A DNA stretch of 50,275 bases from Caryophanales bacterium (GCA_026168805.1 JAPFDS010000006.1:1-50275), one strand, 5' to 3'. Counted from the stretch's first letter, positions 41,301 to 49,390 are shown. Notes: generated from the letters alone by a model not told the origin. Numbers and translations are program-made.

Positions 41301-43193
41301 TTTAATATCATGAGGTTTAAACTCAGGATTCGCTTGTTTTACAAGTGCAGCTACAGCAGCTACGTGTGGTGCTGCCATACTCGTTCCTGATGCACGATCA
41401 AATGCTTGGTCAAAACTTGCATCTGGAAAATCCTTCTGATAAGCAGGAACTGTTGACATAATGTTTGAACCTGGTGCTACGACATCTGGCTTAATATCAA
41501 AATTTGGTGTAGAAGGACCTTGTGAACTTGATTCACTCATTTCATTTCCTTTAGAGTGTGATGTTGAGAAATCTCCAAAAGAAACTGTTCCTGTATGATC
41601 TTCTAATGCATTTCTAAGTGCTTCGCCTTCTTCTGTTGCCATGTCAAACGTAGGAATGAGGTCAAAAGCTGTACCTAAAAATAGATCTGCTGGACCTTCA
41701 CCTTCGTTATTGTGAATAATTGTTCCGATGGCACCTGCATCTTTAGCAGTAGCAATTTTATCTACAAATGCAATGTCTCCACGTGAGATGAGAGCAATCT
41801 TTCCGTCTACATCGATATTTTCAAAATCTCCAGGTGATCCATATTCAGGTACTGCAACAACTTCAAGTTCGTTATTGAGTACTTCTTCAGGATCTGTTCC
41901 ATATGTCCAAGACATTAAGTTCATGTTAGTTTCTTTTGAGTAATCACCAGCTTCTACATGAACAGAAGCATCCTTTAATTCTTCTGGTGGTGTCGAGTTA
42001 CCAACAGCAATTCCTAATGTTGCAGTTGCTGGGTTTCCAATCGTTCCTCTACCTGGTCCAGCATTCCCAGTAGCGATGATAGCTGTAACACCATCAAGTG
42101 CAGCGTTGTTAATAGCTACAGCATCAGCAGTGTGTTCCTCATTACTACCTCCGCCAAGGGATAGATTAATAATATCCATCTCTTCTTCTACTGATTTTTC
42201 AATACCTGCAATGATTCCGGATGTTGTACCACTTCCGTAAGCTCCGAGCACGCGGTAAGCGTATAATTCAACATCTGGAGCGATTCCTTTGATACCATAT
42301 TCATTGTTACCTTGAGCAGCAATCGTTCCTGCAACGTGTGTTCCATGTGTAGTATAGAATGAACTTCCACGATCATTTACTTCTGGGTTTCCTTCTACAC
42401 GTTCACTAGGGTACGTTTCATATGGATCGTCATCAGCACGTTCTTCTGTGTATACATCTTCATCATGGTCGATAAAATTATAACCACCTTTATATACTTC
42501 TTCCAAATCAGGATGGTCATAATCAATCCCCGTATCCAGTACAGCGACTTTCACACCTTTACCAGTAATTCCACGCTCCCATAATTCGTCAACTCCTAAA
42601 TGTGGAGCAGTCTGATCCATGAAAGGTGTTACTTCATCACTATTTGTTTCAGGTGTCTCTAGTGCATACATTTCACTGTTCGGTTCGATGCTTAAGATAC
42701 CCGGCACTTCTAACAGCTTTTCTAAATCGCTTCTTTTTACTTTTCCTGACATTCCATTAAGAACGGTGTCATATGAAAAGCCTTTCGTAAATGAAATGTT
42801 GTTTGATTCTATAAAACTATCAAAGCCTTTTTGTTGGGCTTGGACACTCTTTTTAACATTCGTTTCATCTTGAGCAGAAAATGTTTGACGTTGGACAGCT
42901 TTTTTCCCTTTAGCTAAAGCAACTGGTGCTTCAGAAAATTGAATAATAACGTCAACTATTGCATCTCCACTTCTTTCTCTCAGAAGGGAAGGGTGTATCG
43001 TAGGTTCTCTTTCCAAGAGACTTTCGTGTTCACCAACAATTTCCTTCATTTGCTCTAGTTTGTCATTTGATGGTTCATCTTGATTAAATGAATCATGCTT
43101 TCCTTCTGCTGAAACGGCTGGTGCAAATAAAGAAAAGATTAGCATTGCGATGAAAATACTACTTAGTATTCTACTATTTTTATACTTCTTCAA
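38370..43193 (-). CDS. Wall-anchored subtilisin-like protease with PA domain and repeat stalk
   Basis: A 1607-residue exported S8 protease. Order: signal peptide (to about 29), inhibitor-I9-type propeptide (75-175), and catalytic domain with Asp220 (AVLDTGID), His283 (HGTHVAG), oxyanion Asn377 and Ser605 (ASGTSMAAPH). A PA insert lies between His and Ser (about 440-535), and Vpr-like Fn3-type regions follow. Then come five repeats of 93-100 residues, each with TEGPVTI-like, KWLxGxH-like and ENGxYTVF-like blocks, then a Pro/Asp/Gly-rich wall spacer containing CIPC. The sorting signal is LPSTA (1567-1571), with a helix and RRKK. LPxTA suggests a different sortase class from the neighbouring SrtB. 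The start is TTG with GGGAGG 9 bases upstream. A role in degrading proteins, perhaps haemoproteins, is inferred. Confidence 0.93.
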   Translation of the reverse strand: MKKYKNSRILSSIFIAMLIFSLFAPAVSAEGKHDSFNQDEPSNDKLEQMKEIVGEHESLLEREPTIHPSLLRERSGDAIVDVIIQFSEAPVALAKGKKAVQRQTFSAQDETNVKKSVQAQQKGFDSFIESNNISFTKGFSYDTVLNGMSGKVKRSDLEKLLEVPGILSIEPNSEMYALETPETNSDEVTPFMDQTAPHLGVDELWERGITGKGVKVAVLDTGIDYDHPDLEEVYKGGYNFIDHDEDVYTEERADDDPYETYPSERVEGNPEVNDRGSSFYTTHGTHVAGTIAAQGNNEYGIKGIAPDVELYAYRVLGAYGSGTTSGIIAGIEKSVEEEMDIINLSLGGGSNEEHTADAVAINNAALDGVTAIIATGNAGPGRGTIGNPATATLGIAVGNSTPPEELKDASVHVEAGDYSKETNMNLMSWTYGTDPEEVLNNELEVVAVPEYGSPGDFENIDVDGKIALISRGDIAFVDKIATAKDAGAIGTIIHNNEGEGPADLFLGTAFDLIPTFDMATEEGEALRNALEDHTGTVSFGDFSTSHSKGNEMSESSSQGPSTPNFDIKPDVVAPGSNIMSTVPAYQKDFPDASFDQAFDRASGTSMAAPHVAAVAALVKQANPEFKPHDIKVALSNTAELLDTDAYDVFEQGAGLVQPVAAVDAEAYAYVLDTAVSEDEEVDNVKGTVTFGEIAPNPEKAQTFTKEIVLKNRGGDSNDYDVTVDVTKAATGAVEDANITVDKESISLGDSESITVTLDVPAGEAEDGNELLGYIHISNGSTNISLPFAAAFGEFSDSGIGYAYLDDYAIALDSDGKPSETRFNFQLLDPQFITLVELWDASDPDGGEYEDGSIGELAGGMGLAPGQYYLEMDGSYLDYETDEETIASDGVYTIDITSLTLDGGDFFDWDGPFYIKSTDPEIEFDENEEQLESITGTINDQFVDFKEPVEENIGVPYDVNEHLTATYGISNGDEVVTEDETLINDDGTFDISMDELDSGDYTLTLSVEDRLGHTAEETIDFSVAEKPEEIDVTLSPSTTEPTEGPITIEVTTNSESDITKMKWLDGVKDVADFENDGETIDIDASTFEVSENGSYTVYVKNENDTEAVGTIDIANIETEEDTISIDLSSSPTEQTEGPVTIEVDTDSETDLTALKWLQGEHDVDAFADNGEDIDLEEMAFEVDENAVYTVFAENENGTQEVQNIAVTNIIHPEADAFDLSFEISPEEETEGPVTITVDSDSEADLTSLQWLPGVHHSPDAFEDDGNEIDLESKAFEVNENGYYTVLAQNSEEETTIAYVEVSNIIVDEEPTSFTVSLEPSTTEDTEDPVTVHVTHDSDSEITNAKWLPGEHSADGFAEAGNEINLESMSFDVTENGSYTVFVQNEDGVKVVEVITIDNITEPEPEPEPTPEPIKVSFELSKDKLTDEPITISVLAESKAELTNATWLEGRKSLEDVRDNGNALGLDTMSFVVSKNGTYSVYVQNSDGTEVLKTITITNIIDESPEDPEKPGVPGDPADPDPCIPCDDDNGDDGKGGDNGDNGTDGGDPEDDSTNGIPGGTDGDDGKPLPSTATNVFNYILFGTILTIAGGLSLYAMYRRKKNQVVEIE
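38710..40110 (-). repeat. Five tandem 93-100 residue repeats in the subtilase stalk
   Basis: Equivalent blocks coding TEGP/TDEP/TEDP begin near 40060, 39785, 39505, 39211 and 38910, spaced 280-300 bases. Each unit ends in a YTVF/YSVY-NI motif. The copies differ enough to be old duplications. Confidence 0.8.
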
Positions 43194-43340
43194 TATTCCA
43201 AACCTCCCAAATATTCACATAAATATTTTCATACAAATGAATAGAAAACGTCACCTCGCAAATATATGTATTTTAAACGTACGTAGCTCATAAGCTAGTA
43301 CTATTTAAGTGCAAAAAAAATCATTCATGTTTGTATCTTA

Positions 43341-43454
43341 GTGAATTTCATAACACGTATTTTACGCTAAGTCACTTCAACATGTAGTTTCGTTGAACCT
43401 TTCGAAACTACATATTGTATTGCCGTAGCTGATTTTGGTAATTATGAAATTCAC
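43341..43454. repeat. 114-bp palindromic intergenic repeat, copy B
   Basis: Same length as copy A (5451-5564) and about 84 percent identical by hand count. The outer arms are GTGAATTTCATAA and TTATGAAATTCAC. The inner arms are CAACATGTAGTTTCG and CGAAACTACATATTG, with two base changes relative to copy A on each arm that keep pairing. It is flanked by TTA on both sides. Confidence 0.85.
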
Positions 43455-43783
43455 TTACCTACAAGTTGTTAGAATAATAGATGTGTGGTTCATCTTAGAG
43501 GTAGGTTCATATCAATATTTCTAGGTGTTGATGACATGTAACCAATGTAAGGGGATTCAATGATGTCTAATTGATATAGCTGAATTATATGAACTAAAAG
43601 TTAATATATCAAGGTAATAATAGAAGTATTTTGAAAATGATGACAAAGGGCTAAGTGAAAAATGTCGAATAAAAATTGGTAGATATTAACAACTAATTTT
43701 AAAGGAGGTATTAATACCTATCAAAAAATATAATTACTCTGATGATGAATAAATGAATAGGATATACTTTAAACATTCAAAAC

Positions 43784-43812
43784 AAAAAAGCGCTGTTTTC
43801 AGCGCTTTTTTC
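43784..43812 (-). terminator. Bidirectional Rho-independent terminator
   Basis: AAAAAAGCGCT-GTTTTC-AGCGCTTTTTT: 11-bp perfect stem with T runs on both strands, directly at the stop of the membrane-protein gene. Confidence 0.92.
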
Positions 43813-44268
43813 TTACCTACTATGATTTATTTGGTCGTTTTCTGGGTCATGTTCATCTGAGTAAAAATCGGCTCCATCTTCATCATCATCGTCCTTTTTA
43901 AATTGTAGTGGAACCTGCCATGCTGTAACGACTGCGAGAAGAATAAAAATAATATCGAATCCGCCAAAAAACAAGGAAAGATTTTTGTTAAATATGGTAA
44001 CTGAATGAGGGTCAAATATTCCTCCAATGGTATTTCCTTTGTAAGAGTATGCAAATGTTGCATATTTACCAAAAATAATTGCGATGAGAACAGATATAAC
44101 AGCCATGATTTGGTGTAATGCGTGTACTTCTTTTTTTGCAACCATTCCGACTGCATATCCAGAAATAAATCCAAGAGCCCAGGCAACAATGCCAACTTCG
44201 GATCTAAAGGTGATTCCAATAATTGCCCATATAATAGTTCCAACAATAGCAGAAAGCAAAGCGATCAA
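43813..44268 (-). CDS. Small integral membrane protein; start region appears frameshifted
   Basis: A protein of about 151 residues with four hydrophobic helices, a GxxxG-rich first half (WALGFISGYAVGMVAKKEVHALH) and a very acidic cytosolic tail (KKDDDDEDGADFYSDEHDPE). The frame opens at TTG 44268 without a binding site. A strong AAAAGGAGG with ATG 44303 lies just upstream in another frame and reads METHNNKYIPLF before TGA at 44265-44267, which overlaps the TTG. One extra T in the TTTT run would fuse both into a single natural protein. It is therefore a frameshift, a sequencing error or coupled reinitiation. Function unknown. Confidence 0.75.
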   Translation of the reverse strand: MIALLSAIVGTIIWAIIGITFRSEVGIVAWALGFISGYAVGMVAKKEVHALHQIMAVISVLIAIIFGKYATFAYSYKGNTIGGIFDPHSVTIFNKNLSLFFGGFDIIFILLAVVTAWQVPLQFKKDDDDEDGADFYSDEHDPENDQINHSR

Positions 44269-44303
44269 AAGAGTGGGATGTATTTATTATTGTGCGTTTC
44301 CAT
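44265..44303 (-). CDS. 12-residue leader frame or displaced N-terminus of the membrane protein
   Basis: ATG 44303 has AAAAGGAGG 6 bases upstream and reads METHNNKYIPLF, then stops. The stop TGA overlaps the TTG of the membrane-protein frame (TTGA). It probably is the original N-terminus separated by a one-base homopolymer change. Confidence 0.5.
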   Translation of the reverse strand: METHNNKYIPLF

Positions 44304-44446
44304 TATATACCTCCTTTTATTTAATTGGATAAAAGATATCATCATAAAATTACAAAAACAAGTGCCATTCAGCCTATTTTCACATAAAAAGGTTTACCGG
44401 TTAATGGATGTATAATTAACAGACTATTATAAATTTAAAAAATAAG

Positions 44447-44473
44447 TAAACATATAGTATTTAAGTCCGATAT
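44447..44473 (+). promoter_or_regulatory. Sigma-D (flagellar/chemotaxis) promoter of the chemoreceptor gene
   Basis: TAAA (44447-44450), 15 bases, TCCGATAT (44466-44473). This differs from the Bacillus sigma-D consensus TAAA-N15-GCCGATAT by one base and precedes a methyl-accepting chemotaxis gene, the expected target class. Confidence 0.85.
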
Positions 44474-44544
44474 AATAAGTAACGTCTTTTTAAAAGAGCG
44501 TTTACATGATATGGATGAATATAAAAAGGATAGGTGATACTAAA

Positions 44545-46236
44545 ATGATGTCGCGTCTTAAAAGTATTAAATCTAAAATGCTTCTTGGCTTTTCGTTAGT
44601 TTTTATACTTGTATTGATACAAGGTACATATTCGAATATAACAGCGCAACAGGTTAAAAAAGATACGAGTTACATAGTAGATGAACAAGTAACGGTTTTA
44701 ACTTCAAACCAACAATTAGCTTATTCAGTTTCTAACCGAATTGCCTTAATCCGTTCTTATGTTGCAACGAGGGATGAGTCGTTTAAAGATATGTTTTGGG
44801 AATATAGTGAGATGGGCGAACGATATGCAGAAATTATGGAATCAGCATTGGTTTCTTCTGAATTCGACTCTTCAGGTATTGATTCCTTGAAAGAATGGGA
44901 TCAACGTGTAGAAGATGAGATATTTACTCCATTTGAAAATGACGAAATTGCAGTTGCTCAAAAAAATGTTGCAGAATTAATGCCAATTGGGGAAGAACTC
45001 ATGCATGGTTTTGAAGAATGGGCCCTATCCGGTGAGAAACTTATCAATAAAGCTGGTAGTGATATGGTTAAAAAATCAGACACAACAGCAACCATCATTG
45101 GAATTGGATCGGTCGTAGTTATTATTACGGGTATCATTATTGCTTTAGTAACGGCACGTATGGTTACGAATCCACTTCGTTTAGTGATGAATCGAATGAA
45201 TGGTATAGCTGATGGTGACTTTAGTGAGGAACCTTTACAGACAAAAATGCAAGACGAAATTGGCCAATTGATGGAAGCAACCAATCGAATGAGCGAAAAC
45301 AGTCGAGAACTTTTACAAGAAATCCATCGAGTATCCGGACAAATTAATAATCAAAGTGAAGGGTTAACCGTCTATTCGAATGAGGTGCAAACAGGTTCCG
45401 AACAAGTGGCAGTTACTATGGAAGAATTGGCACGTGGATCTGAATCACAAGCAGAGCATGCATCATCACTTTCAGCAATGATGGATTCATTTAATCAAAA
45501 AGTGAATGAAACAAGTGAAGGTGGGGCACAAGTCCAAGAAGTATCTAAACAAGTACTCGATATGACAAATAAAGGTTCGAATCTAATGGCAACATCAACA
45601 AACCAGATGACAGTTATTGATGGAATTGTACATGAAGCCGTACAAAAAGTAGAAGGTCTTGATACACATGCAAGAGATATTTCAGCTCTTGTATCGGTCA
45701 TTCAAGATATTGCTGATCAAACAAATCTACTCGCATTAAACGCAGCAATAGAAGCTGCTCGGGCTGGAGAACATGGCGCGGGATTCTCAGTCGTAGCGGA
45801 CGAAGTACGTACATTAGCGGAACAAGTTTCACATTCAGTAACAGATATCACAGGTATTGTCGATCGTATCCAAGCTGAATCAAGCGCTGTAACAGGTTCC
45901 TTGCAAGAAGGTTATAAAGAAGTGGAACATGGAACAGAGCAAATTAAAACAACACAAAAAACGTTTGCAGAAATTAGTGAAGCAGTTAATGAAATGGCAG
46001 AAAACATCCAAACGTCTTCAGATAATTTATTGGATATGACAAAGGATAGCGGGGAAATGAGCAGGTTTATTCAAGAAATTGCAGCTATTTCCGAAGAGTC
46101 TGCTGCTGGAGTGGAACAAACGTCTGCACAGACACAAGAAACAAGTAGTGCAATGGAAGAAGTCGCTACGAGTTCGAAGGATTTATCAAGATTGGCAGAT
46201 GAACTAGAAGGATCTGTGAACCAATTTAGATTATAA
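44545..46236 (+). CDS. Methyl-accepting chemotaxis protein
   Basis: A 563-residue transmembrane chemoreceptor. Helix one (about 11-29) is followed by an extracellular helical-bundle ligand domain of about 150 residues and helix two ([23 protein letters not shown] is the region; about 180-205). A HAMP domain ([20 protein letters not shown]) and a long signalling coiled coil complete it. The hairpin tip that binds CheA/CheW reads [20 protein letters not shown] with [15 protein letters not shown] after it. Gln/Glu-rich methylation helices flank the tip. ATG 44545 has AGGTGAT 6-7 bases upstream. The ligand is unknown. Expression should be with flagellar genes through the sigma-D promoter upstream. 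Confidence 0.95.
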   Translation: MMSRLKSIKSKMLLGFSLVFILVLIQGTYSNITAQQVKKDTSYIVDEQVTVLTSNQQLAYSVSNRIALIRSYVATRDESFKDMFWEYSEMGERYAEIMESALVSSEFDSSGIDSLKEWDQRVEDEIFTPFENDEIAVAQKNVAELMPIGEELMHGFEEWALSGEKLINKAGSDMVKKSDTTATIIGIGSVVVIITGIIIALVTARMVTNPLRLVMNRMNGIADGDFSEEPLQTKMQDEIGQLMEATNRMSENSRELLQEIHRVSGQINNQSEGLTVYSNEVQTGSEQVAVTMEELARGSESQAEHASSLSAMMDSFNQKVNETSEGGAQVQEVSKQVLDMTNKGSNLMATSTNQMTVIDGIVHEAVQKVEGLDTHARDISALVSVIQDIADQTNLLALNAAIEAARAGEHGAGFSVVADEVRTLAEQVSHSVTDITGIVDRIQAESSAVTGSLQEGYKEVEHGTEQIKTTQKTFAEISEAVNEMAENIQTSSDNLLDMTKDSGEMSRFIQEIAAISEESAAGVEQTSAQTQETSSAMEEVATSSKDLSRLADELEGSVNQFRL

Positions 46237-46242
46237 GCGTAA

Positions 46243-46284
46243 CAAAAACACCTAGAAGCACATCAGTGCTCCTAGGTGTTTTTT
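46243..46284 (+). terminator. Rho-independent terminator of the chemoreceptor gene
   Basis: AAAACACCTAG-AAGCAC-ATCA-GTGCT-CCTAGGTGTTTT: a near-perfect stem of about 17 bp followed by TT; usable in both directions. Confidence 0.9.
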
Positions 46285-46293
46285 ACATGTGAG

Positions 46294-47097
46294 TTAATTA
46301 TTTACTTCTTCTTCATCTTCTTGCACTAAAACAGTTTTATTCAATATATCTTGCGCTGATTTTCCAGAATAATTCCGAGTCGTTTCTCCAGTTACTTTTA
46401 TGTTTAGTAAATCATGCATTTGTTGGGTGAGTTCTGCCGGTCCAGCTAAGTGGGTAAAACTCCATCCTTGTGTGCGTGAGAACCTTTCAATTATTGGGAC
46501 AATACTCTTAAACCAACGCTCTTGGTTTTCTTTCACTCTTTGATCGAATTTATCTCGATGATTAGCACTACTTGCACGTACGCCTTCATATCCTAGTCCT
46601 TTATATTGTTTCCAGTCTCTACTTTCAAGATCCAATTCATAGGAAACTTCGTCTACAAATTCACCTAAAGTAGAAGTGATTAATGTGATTTGGTCTCTTT
46701 GAAGTAAAACAACACCACTTTTTGGATACTGTTCAAAGAGCTTGTTCAATTGTTCAGTGGCAGGCTTTTCATCCCATTGAAAATCGTTTTCTACTTGGAA
46801 TTGAAAGTGATACGTAACAATTTCATCTTTTGTTGCAAAGCAAATGAGACTGTTTTTAAAACGAGTTTGATCATCTTTAATTTGTGCGTCCACTCGTTTG
46901 CGAATATCGGCAAATTGTTGAACATCTTCTGGATTGGATACGTCAATATATTCCTCCGTTTTTTTCAATCCATTTTTAAGCCGTATTTTCCAGTTCTCAT
47001 TTGTAGGGTTCGTGTTTAAGTAGATCGTTAGAACGGGTCCTTCAAGCTGCTTGATTGTTTGCTGAATGTGTTCAATATTATTTTCCACTTTTACCAT
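46294..47097 (-). CDS. VLRF1/aeRF1-like protein (archaeo-eukaryotic release factor-type fold)
   Basis: A protein of about 267 residues that I place tentatively in the bacterial aeRF1-like group (VLRF1 or baeRF family 10). Support comes from the family-style start GPVLTIYLNTNPTNENWK, the KNSLICFATKDEIVTYHFQF strand pair, and a central GLGYEGVRASSANHRDKFDQR block. Relatives are thought to act on stalled ribosomes as peptidyl-tRNA hydrolases. The ATG at 47097 touches AAAGGGG, so GTG 47088, 10 bases from that site, may be the true start. It is monocistronic and shares a terminator with the chemoreceptor gene. Confidence 0.7.
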   Translation of the reverse strand: MVKVENNIEHIQQTIKQLEGPVLTIYLNTNPTNENWKIRLKNGLKKTEEYIDVSNPEDVQQFADIRKRVDAQIKDDQTRFKNSLICFATKDEIVTYHFQFQVENDFQWDEKPATEQLNKLFEQYPKSGVVLLQRDQITLITSTLGEFVDEVSYELDLESRDWKQYKGLGYEGVRASSANHRDKFDQRVKENQERWFKSIVPIIERFSRTQGWSFTHLAGPAELTQQMHDLLNIKVTGETTRNYSGKSAQDILNKTVLVQEDEEEVNN

Positions 47098-47204
47098 TCC
47101 CCTTTCAAAATTACGTATTATATTCATCCTAGCAAACATGGGTGATAAATAAAATGAAAGAACTCATTTCATTTCGTTTACAATTCAAGGTAAACAGAAA
47201 TTAG

Positions 47205-47233
47205 TTGGTCTGCAATAGTATTCATGCTAAAAT
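47205..47233 (+). promoter_or_regulatory. Sigma-A type promoter of mvaS
   Basis: TTGGTC (47205-47210), 17-base spacer, TAAAAT (47228-47233), about 100 bases before the start codon. Confidence 0.55.
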
Positions 47234-47337
47234 AATAGGGATACAAATATACGACAGATTATAAATGATTCTTTATATTCACTTTTCTATTGAACAGCTC
47301 AATTATATAATAAATAACATCTTAGAGGAGAATAACC

Positions 47338-48507
47338 GTGAAGATTGGTATTGATAAAATTAGTTTTTATAGTCCGCATTTATATGTAGACATGAATGAA
47401 CTAGCCGTTGCAAGAGGGGATGACCCTGCAAAATATACGATTGGAATTGGACAAGATGAAATGGCTCTTGCCCCGATTACTCAAGATCCGGTCACATTAG
47501 CAGCAAATGCAGCAGAGCAAATGTTAACAGCAGACGATAAAGATGCGATTGATCTTGTTCTTTTTGGAACAGAAACAGGGATTGATCATTCCAAATCAGC
47601 TGCTGTATATGTACATGGTTTACTAGGACTGCCACCTGAAGCGCGAGCTGTGGAATTAAAACAAGCGTGCTACAGTGGAACAGCTGCCATTCAATTAGCA
47701 AAAGGGCACATTGCGCTGAACCCTGATAAAAAAGTACTCGTCTTAGCTTCTGATATTGCTAGGTATGGTCTTAAAACATCCGGAGAAGTCACGCAAGGAG
47801 CAGGCGCTGTTGCTATTTTAATGAGTGCAGATCCAAAAGTAATGGAAATAGAAAATGTTTGTACTGCCAAGACTGATGATATTATGGACTTTTGGAGACC
47901 AAATTATTCAGATACGGCATATGTTGACGGAAAATATTCAAATGAAAAATATATTGAGTTTTTTAGTGACGTATGGCATCAGTATACAGAGAAAACAAAT
48001 CGCTCACTGGATGACTTTGAAGCACTTTGTTTTCATCTACCGTATACAAAAATGGGCTTAAAAGCCATGCAGTCTGTGTTTGCGGATGGAATGGGAGATG
48101 CAGAGAAACGGATTTTATCCAACTATCAAATAAGTACAACATATAATCGCCGGATTGGTAATGTATATACAGCTTCGTTATATGTAAGTTTACTTTCGTT
48201 GCTCGAACTACATACAAGCCTTCCTGAAGGTTCGCGTATTGGAATGTACAGTTACGGTTCGGGAGCAGTAGGTGAATTTTTCACAGGTATTTTACAAGAC
48301 GGTTATCGCGATCATTTATGTGCAGAAAGACATGAACACATACTGAAGCAAAGGGAAAAGGTTTCAGTTGAAACATATGAGAAAGTATTTTCGCAAACGG
48401 TCCCTGTTGATGGTTCTACAAAAGTATTTGACGAAACAACCGATCCTGCACCAATATATTTATCAGGAATTAAAGAGCATATGCGTCAGTATGTATGCCG
48501 GACTTAA
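47338..48507 (+). CDS. mvaS: Hydroxymethylglutaryl-CoA synthase
   Basis: A 389-residue thiolase-fold enzyme that condenses acetyl-CoA with acetoacetyl-CoA to HMG-CoA, the first committed step of the mevalonate route to isoprenoids. Catalytic residues fall at the positions of the staphylococcal and enterococcal enzymes: Glu79 (FGTETGID), Cys111 (ELKQACYSGTAA) and His233 (LCFHLPYTKMG). The start is GTG 47338 with GAGGAG about 8 bases upstream. No HMG-CoA reductase or mevalonate kinase gene is adjacent. Most Bacillaceae use the MEP route, so its presence is notable. Confidence 0.95.
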   Translation: MKIGIDKISFYSPHLYVDMNELAVARGDDPAKYTIGIGQDEMALAPITQDPVTLAANAAEQMLTADDKDAIDLVLFGTETGIDHSKSAAVYVHGLLGLPPEARAVELKQACYSGTAAIQLAKGHIALNPDKKVLVLASDIARYGLKTSGEVTQGAGAVAILMSADPKVMEIENVCTAKTDDIMDFWRPNYSDTAYVDGKYSNEKYIEFFSDVWHQYTEKTNRSLDDFEALCFHLPYTKMGLKAMQSVFADGMGDAEKRILSNYQISTTYNRRIGNVYTASLYVSLLSLLELHTSLPEGSRIGMYSYGSGAVGEFFTGILQDGYRDHLCAERHEHILKQREKVSVETYEKVFSQTVPVDGSTKVFDETTDPAPIYLSGIKEHMRQYVCRT

Positions 48508-48661
48508 GGTGTCAGGCTTTCATATATGTAGTCGTTGCAATATGATATGATTAAAAATTAAGCTATTGAAATAAAATGGAATATATAGGATAATGCATAT
48601 AAGTTATCTGAAAAGTACTTTAATAGTTTTGTGAGAAAAGATGCTACTAGGAGGTAGAGGA

Positions 48662-49291
48662 ATGCTCGTAAAAAACGATTATGTAAATAGGCATGATGTA
48701 TTATATGCAAAAGAATCAGATGCAATTGAAGATGTAATGGAAAAACTATCATCATCCGGGTACCGTTGTATTCCTGTATTAGATGATAACCATGAGAAGT
48801 ATGTAGGAAATATTTATAAAGTTCATTTGTTAAAGCATGAAAAAGAGCACGGAACTGACGGAGATATTGGCCGTTTAATTGCAGATAAAGAACATAGCTT
48901 TGTAAAGGAAGACGATCCTTTTTTCAAAGTCTTTAAATCGATTAAACAATTACCATTTCTTGCAGTCGTCGACGATGATAAGAAGCTTCTTGGTATTTTA
49001 ACGAACGGAAATGTGATTCAAGTGCTAGAGAGTGCTTGGGGCATTGAAAGAGGAAGCTATTCATTAACCATTGGTACGATTGAATATTCAGGAGCACTTC
49101 AAAAGATGCTCGAGATTGTGAATAAGCATTGTAACGTTGAAAGTGTTATTTCGTTAAACAATGACCTACGATTTGTTCGTAGAGTTTGTATTGTACTTCC
49201 AAAAGAAGTAAATGAAAAAACAATGAAGAAAATCGTTAAAAGTCTAGACGATAACAGTTTCACAGTTGTCGATGTTGAAACGTTAAACTAA
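48662..49291 (+). CDS. cbpA: CBS-pair protein with C-terminal ACT-like domain (CbpA type)
   Basis: A 209-residue cytosolic protein. Two CBS motifs (about residues 5-60 and 72-128, with YRCIPVLDDNHEKYVGNI and PFLAVVDDDKKLLGILT) are followed by an ACT-like domain (about 135-205). This matches the architecture of CbpA, a c-di-AMP-binding protein known from Listeria; nucleotide binding here is inferred. ATG 48662 has AGGAGG upstream, whereas the earlier ATG at 48641 has none. It is monocistronic and ends at a strong terminator. No obvious partner gene is adjacent. Confidence 0.82.
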   Translation: MLVKNDYVNRHDVLYAKESDAIEDVMEKLSSSGYRCIPVLDDNHEKYVGNIYKVHLLKHEKEHGTDGDIGRLIADKEHSFVKEDDPFFKVFKSIKQLPFLAVVDDDKKLLGILTNGNVIQVLESAWGIERGSYSLTIGTIEYSGALQKMLEIVNKHCNVESVISLNNDLRFVRRVCIVLPKEVNEKTMKKIVKSLDDNSFTVVDVETLN

Positions 49292-49307
49292 ATATCGCAT
49301 GATAAAA

Positions 49308-49360
49308 TAAACAAAAGCTGATTCTTCTTATACGTTGTAAGTAGAATCAGCTTTTGTTTT
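49308..49360 (+). terminator. Rho-independent terminator of cbpA
   Basis: Perfect 17-bp stem (AAACAAAAGCTGATTCT/AGAATCAGCTTTTGTTT) with a 17-base loop, then TATA. Confidence 0.9.
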
Positions 49361-49390
49361 ATATAAAAGAATGAAGAAGGGATTATTTGT

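Larger units (their letters stand above)
43194..43812. other. Long intergenic region upstream of the subtilase
   Basis: About 620 bases. It contains the subtilase ribosome binding site (43203-43208), the 114-bp palindromic repeat (43341-43454) and a terminator (43784-43812). A strong Shine-Dalgarno-like AAAGGAGG lies at 43701-43708 and is not followed by a usable start codon. No other gene is visible. Confidence 0.5.

Noticed and set aside
38441-42873. Many open frames opposite or out of frame with the large subtilase
   Set aside because: They follow from the biased Asp/Glu/Ser codon use of the subtilase, lack ribosome binding sites and resemble no protein family.
43827-44246. Second minus-strand frame of 139 codons inside the small membrane-protein gene
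   Set aside because: It is the neighbouring frame of the same coding sequence; the other frame has four regular membrane helices and an acidic tail like its neighbours.
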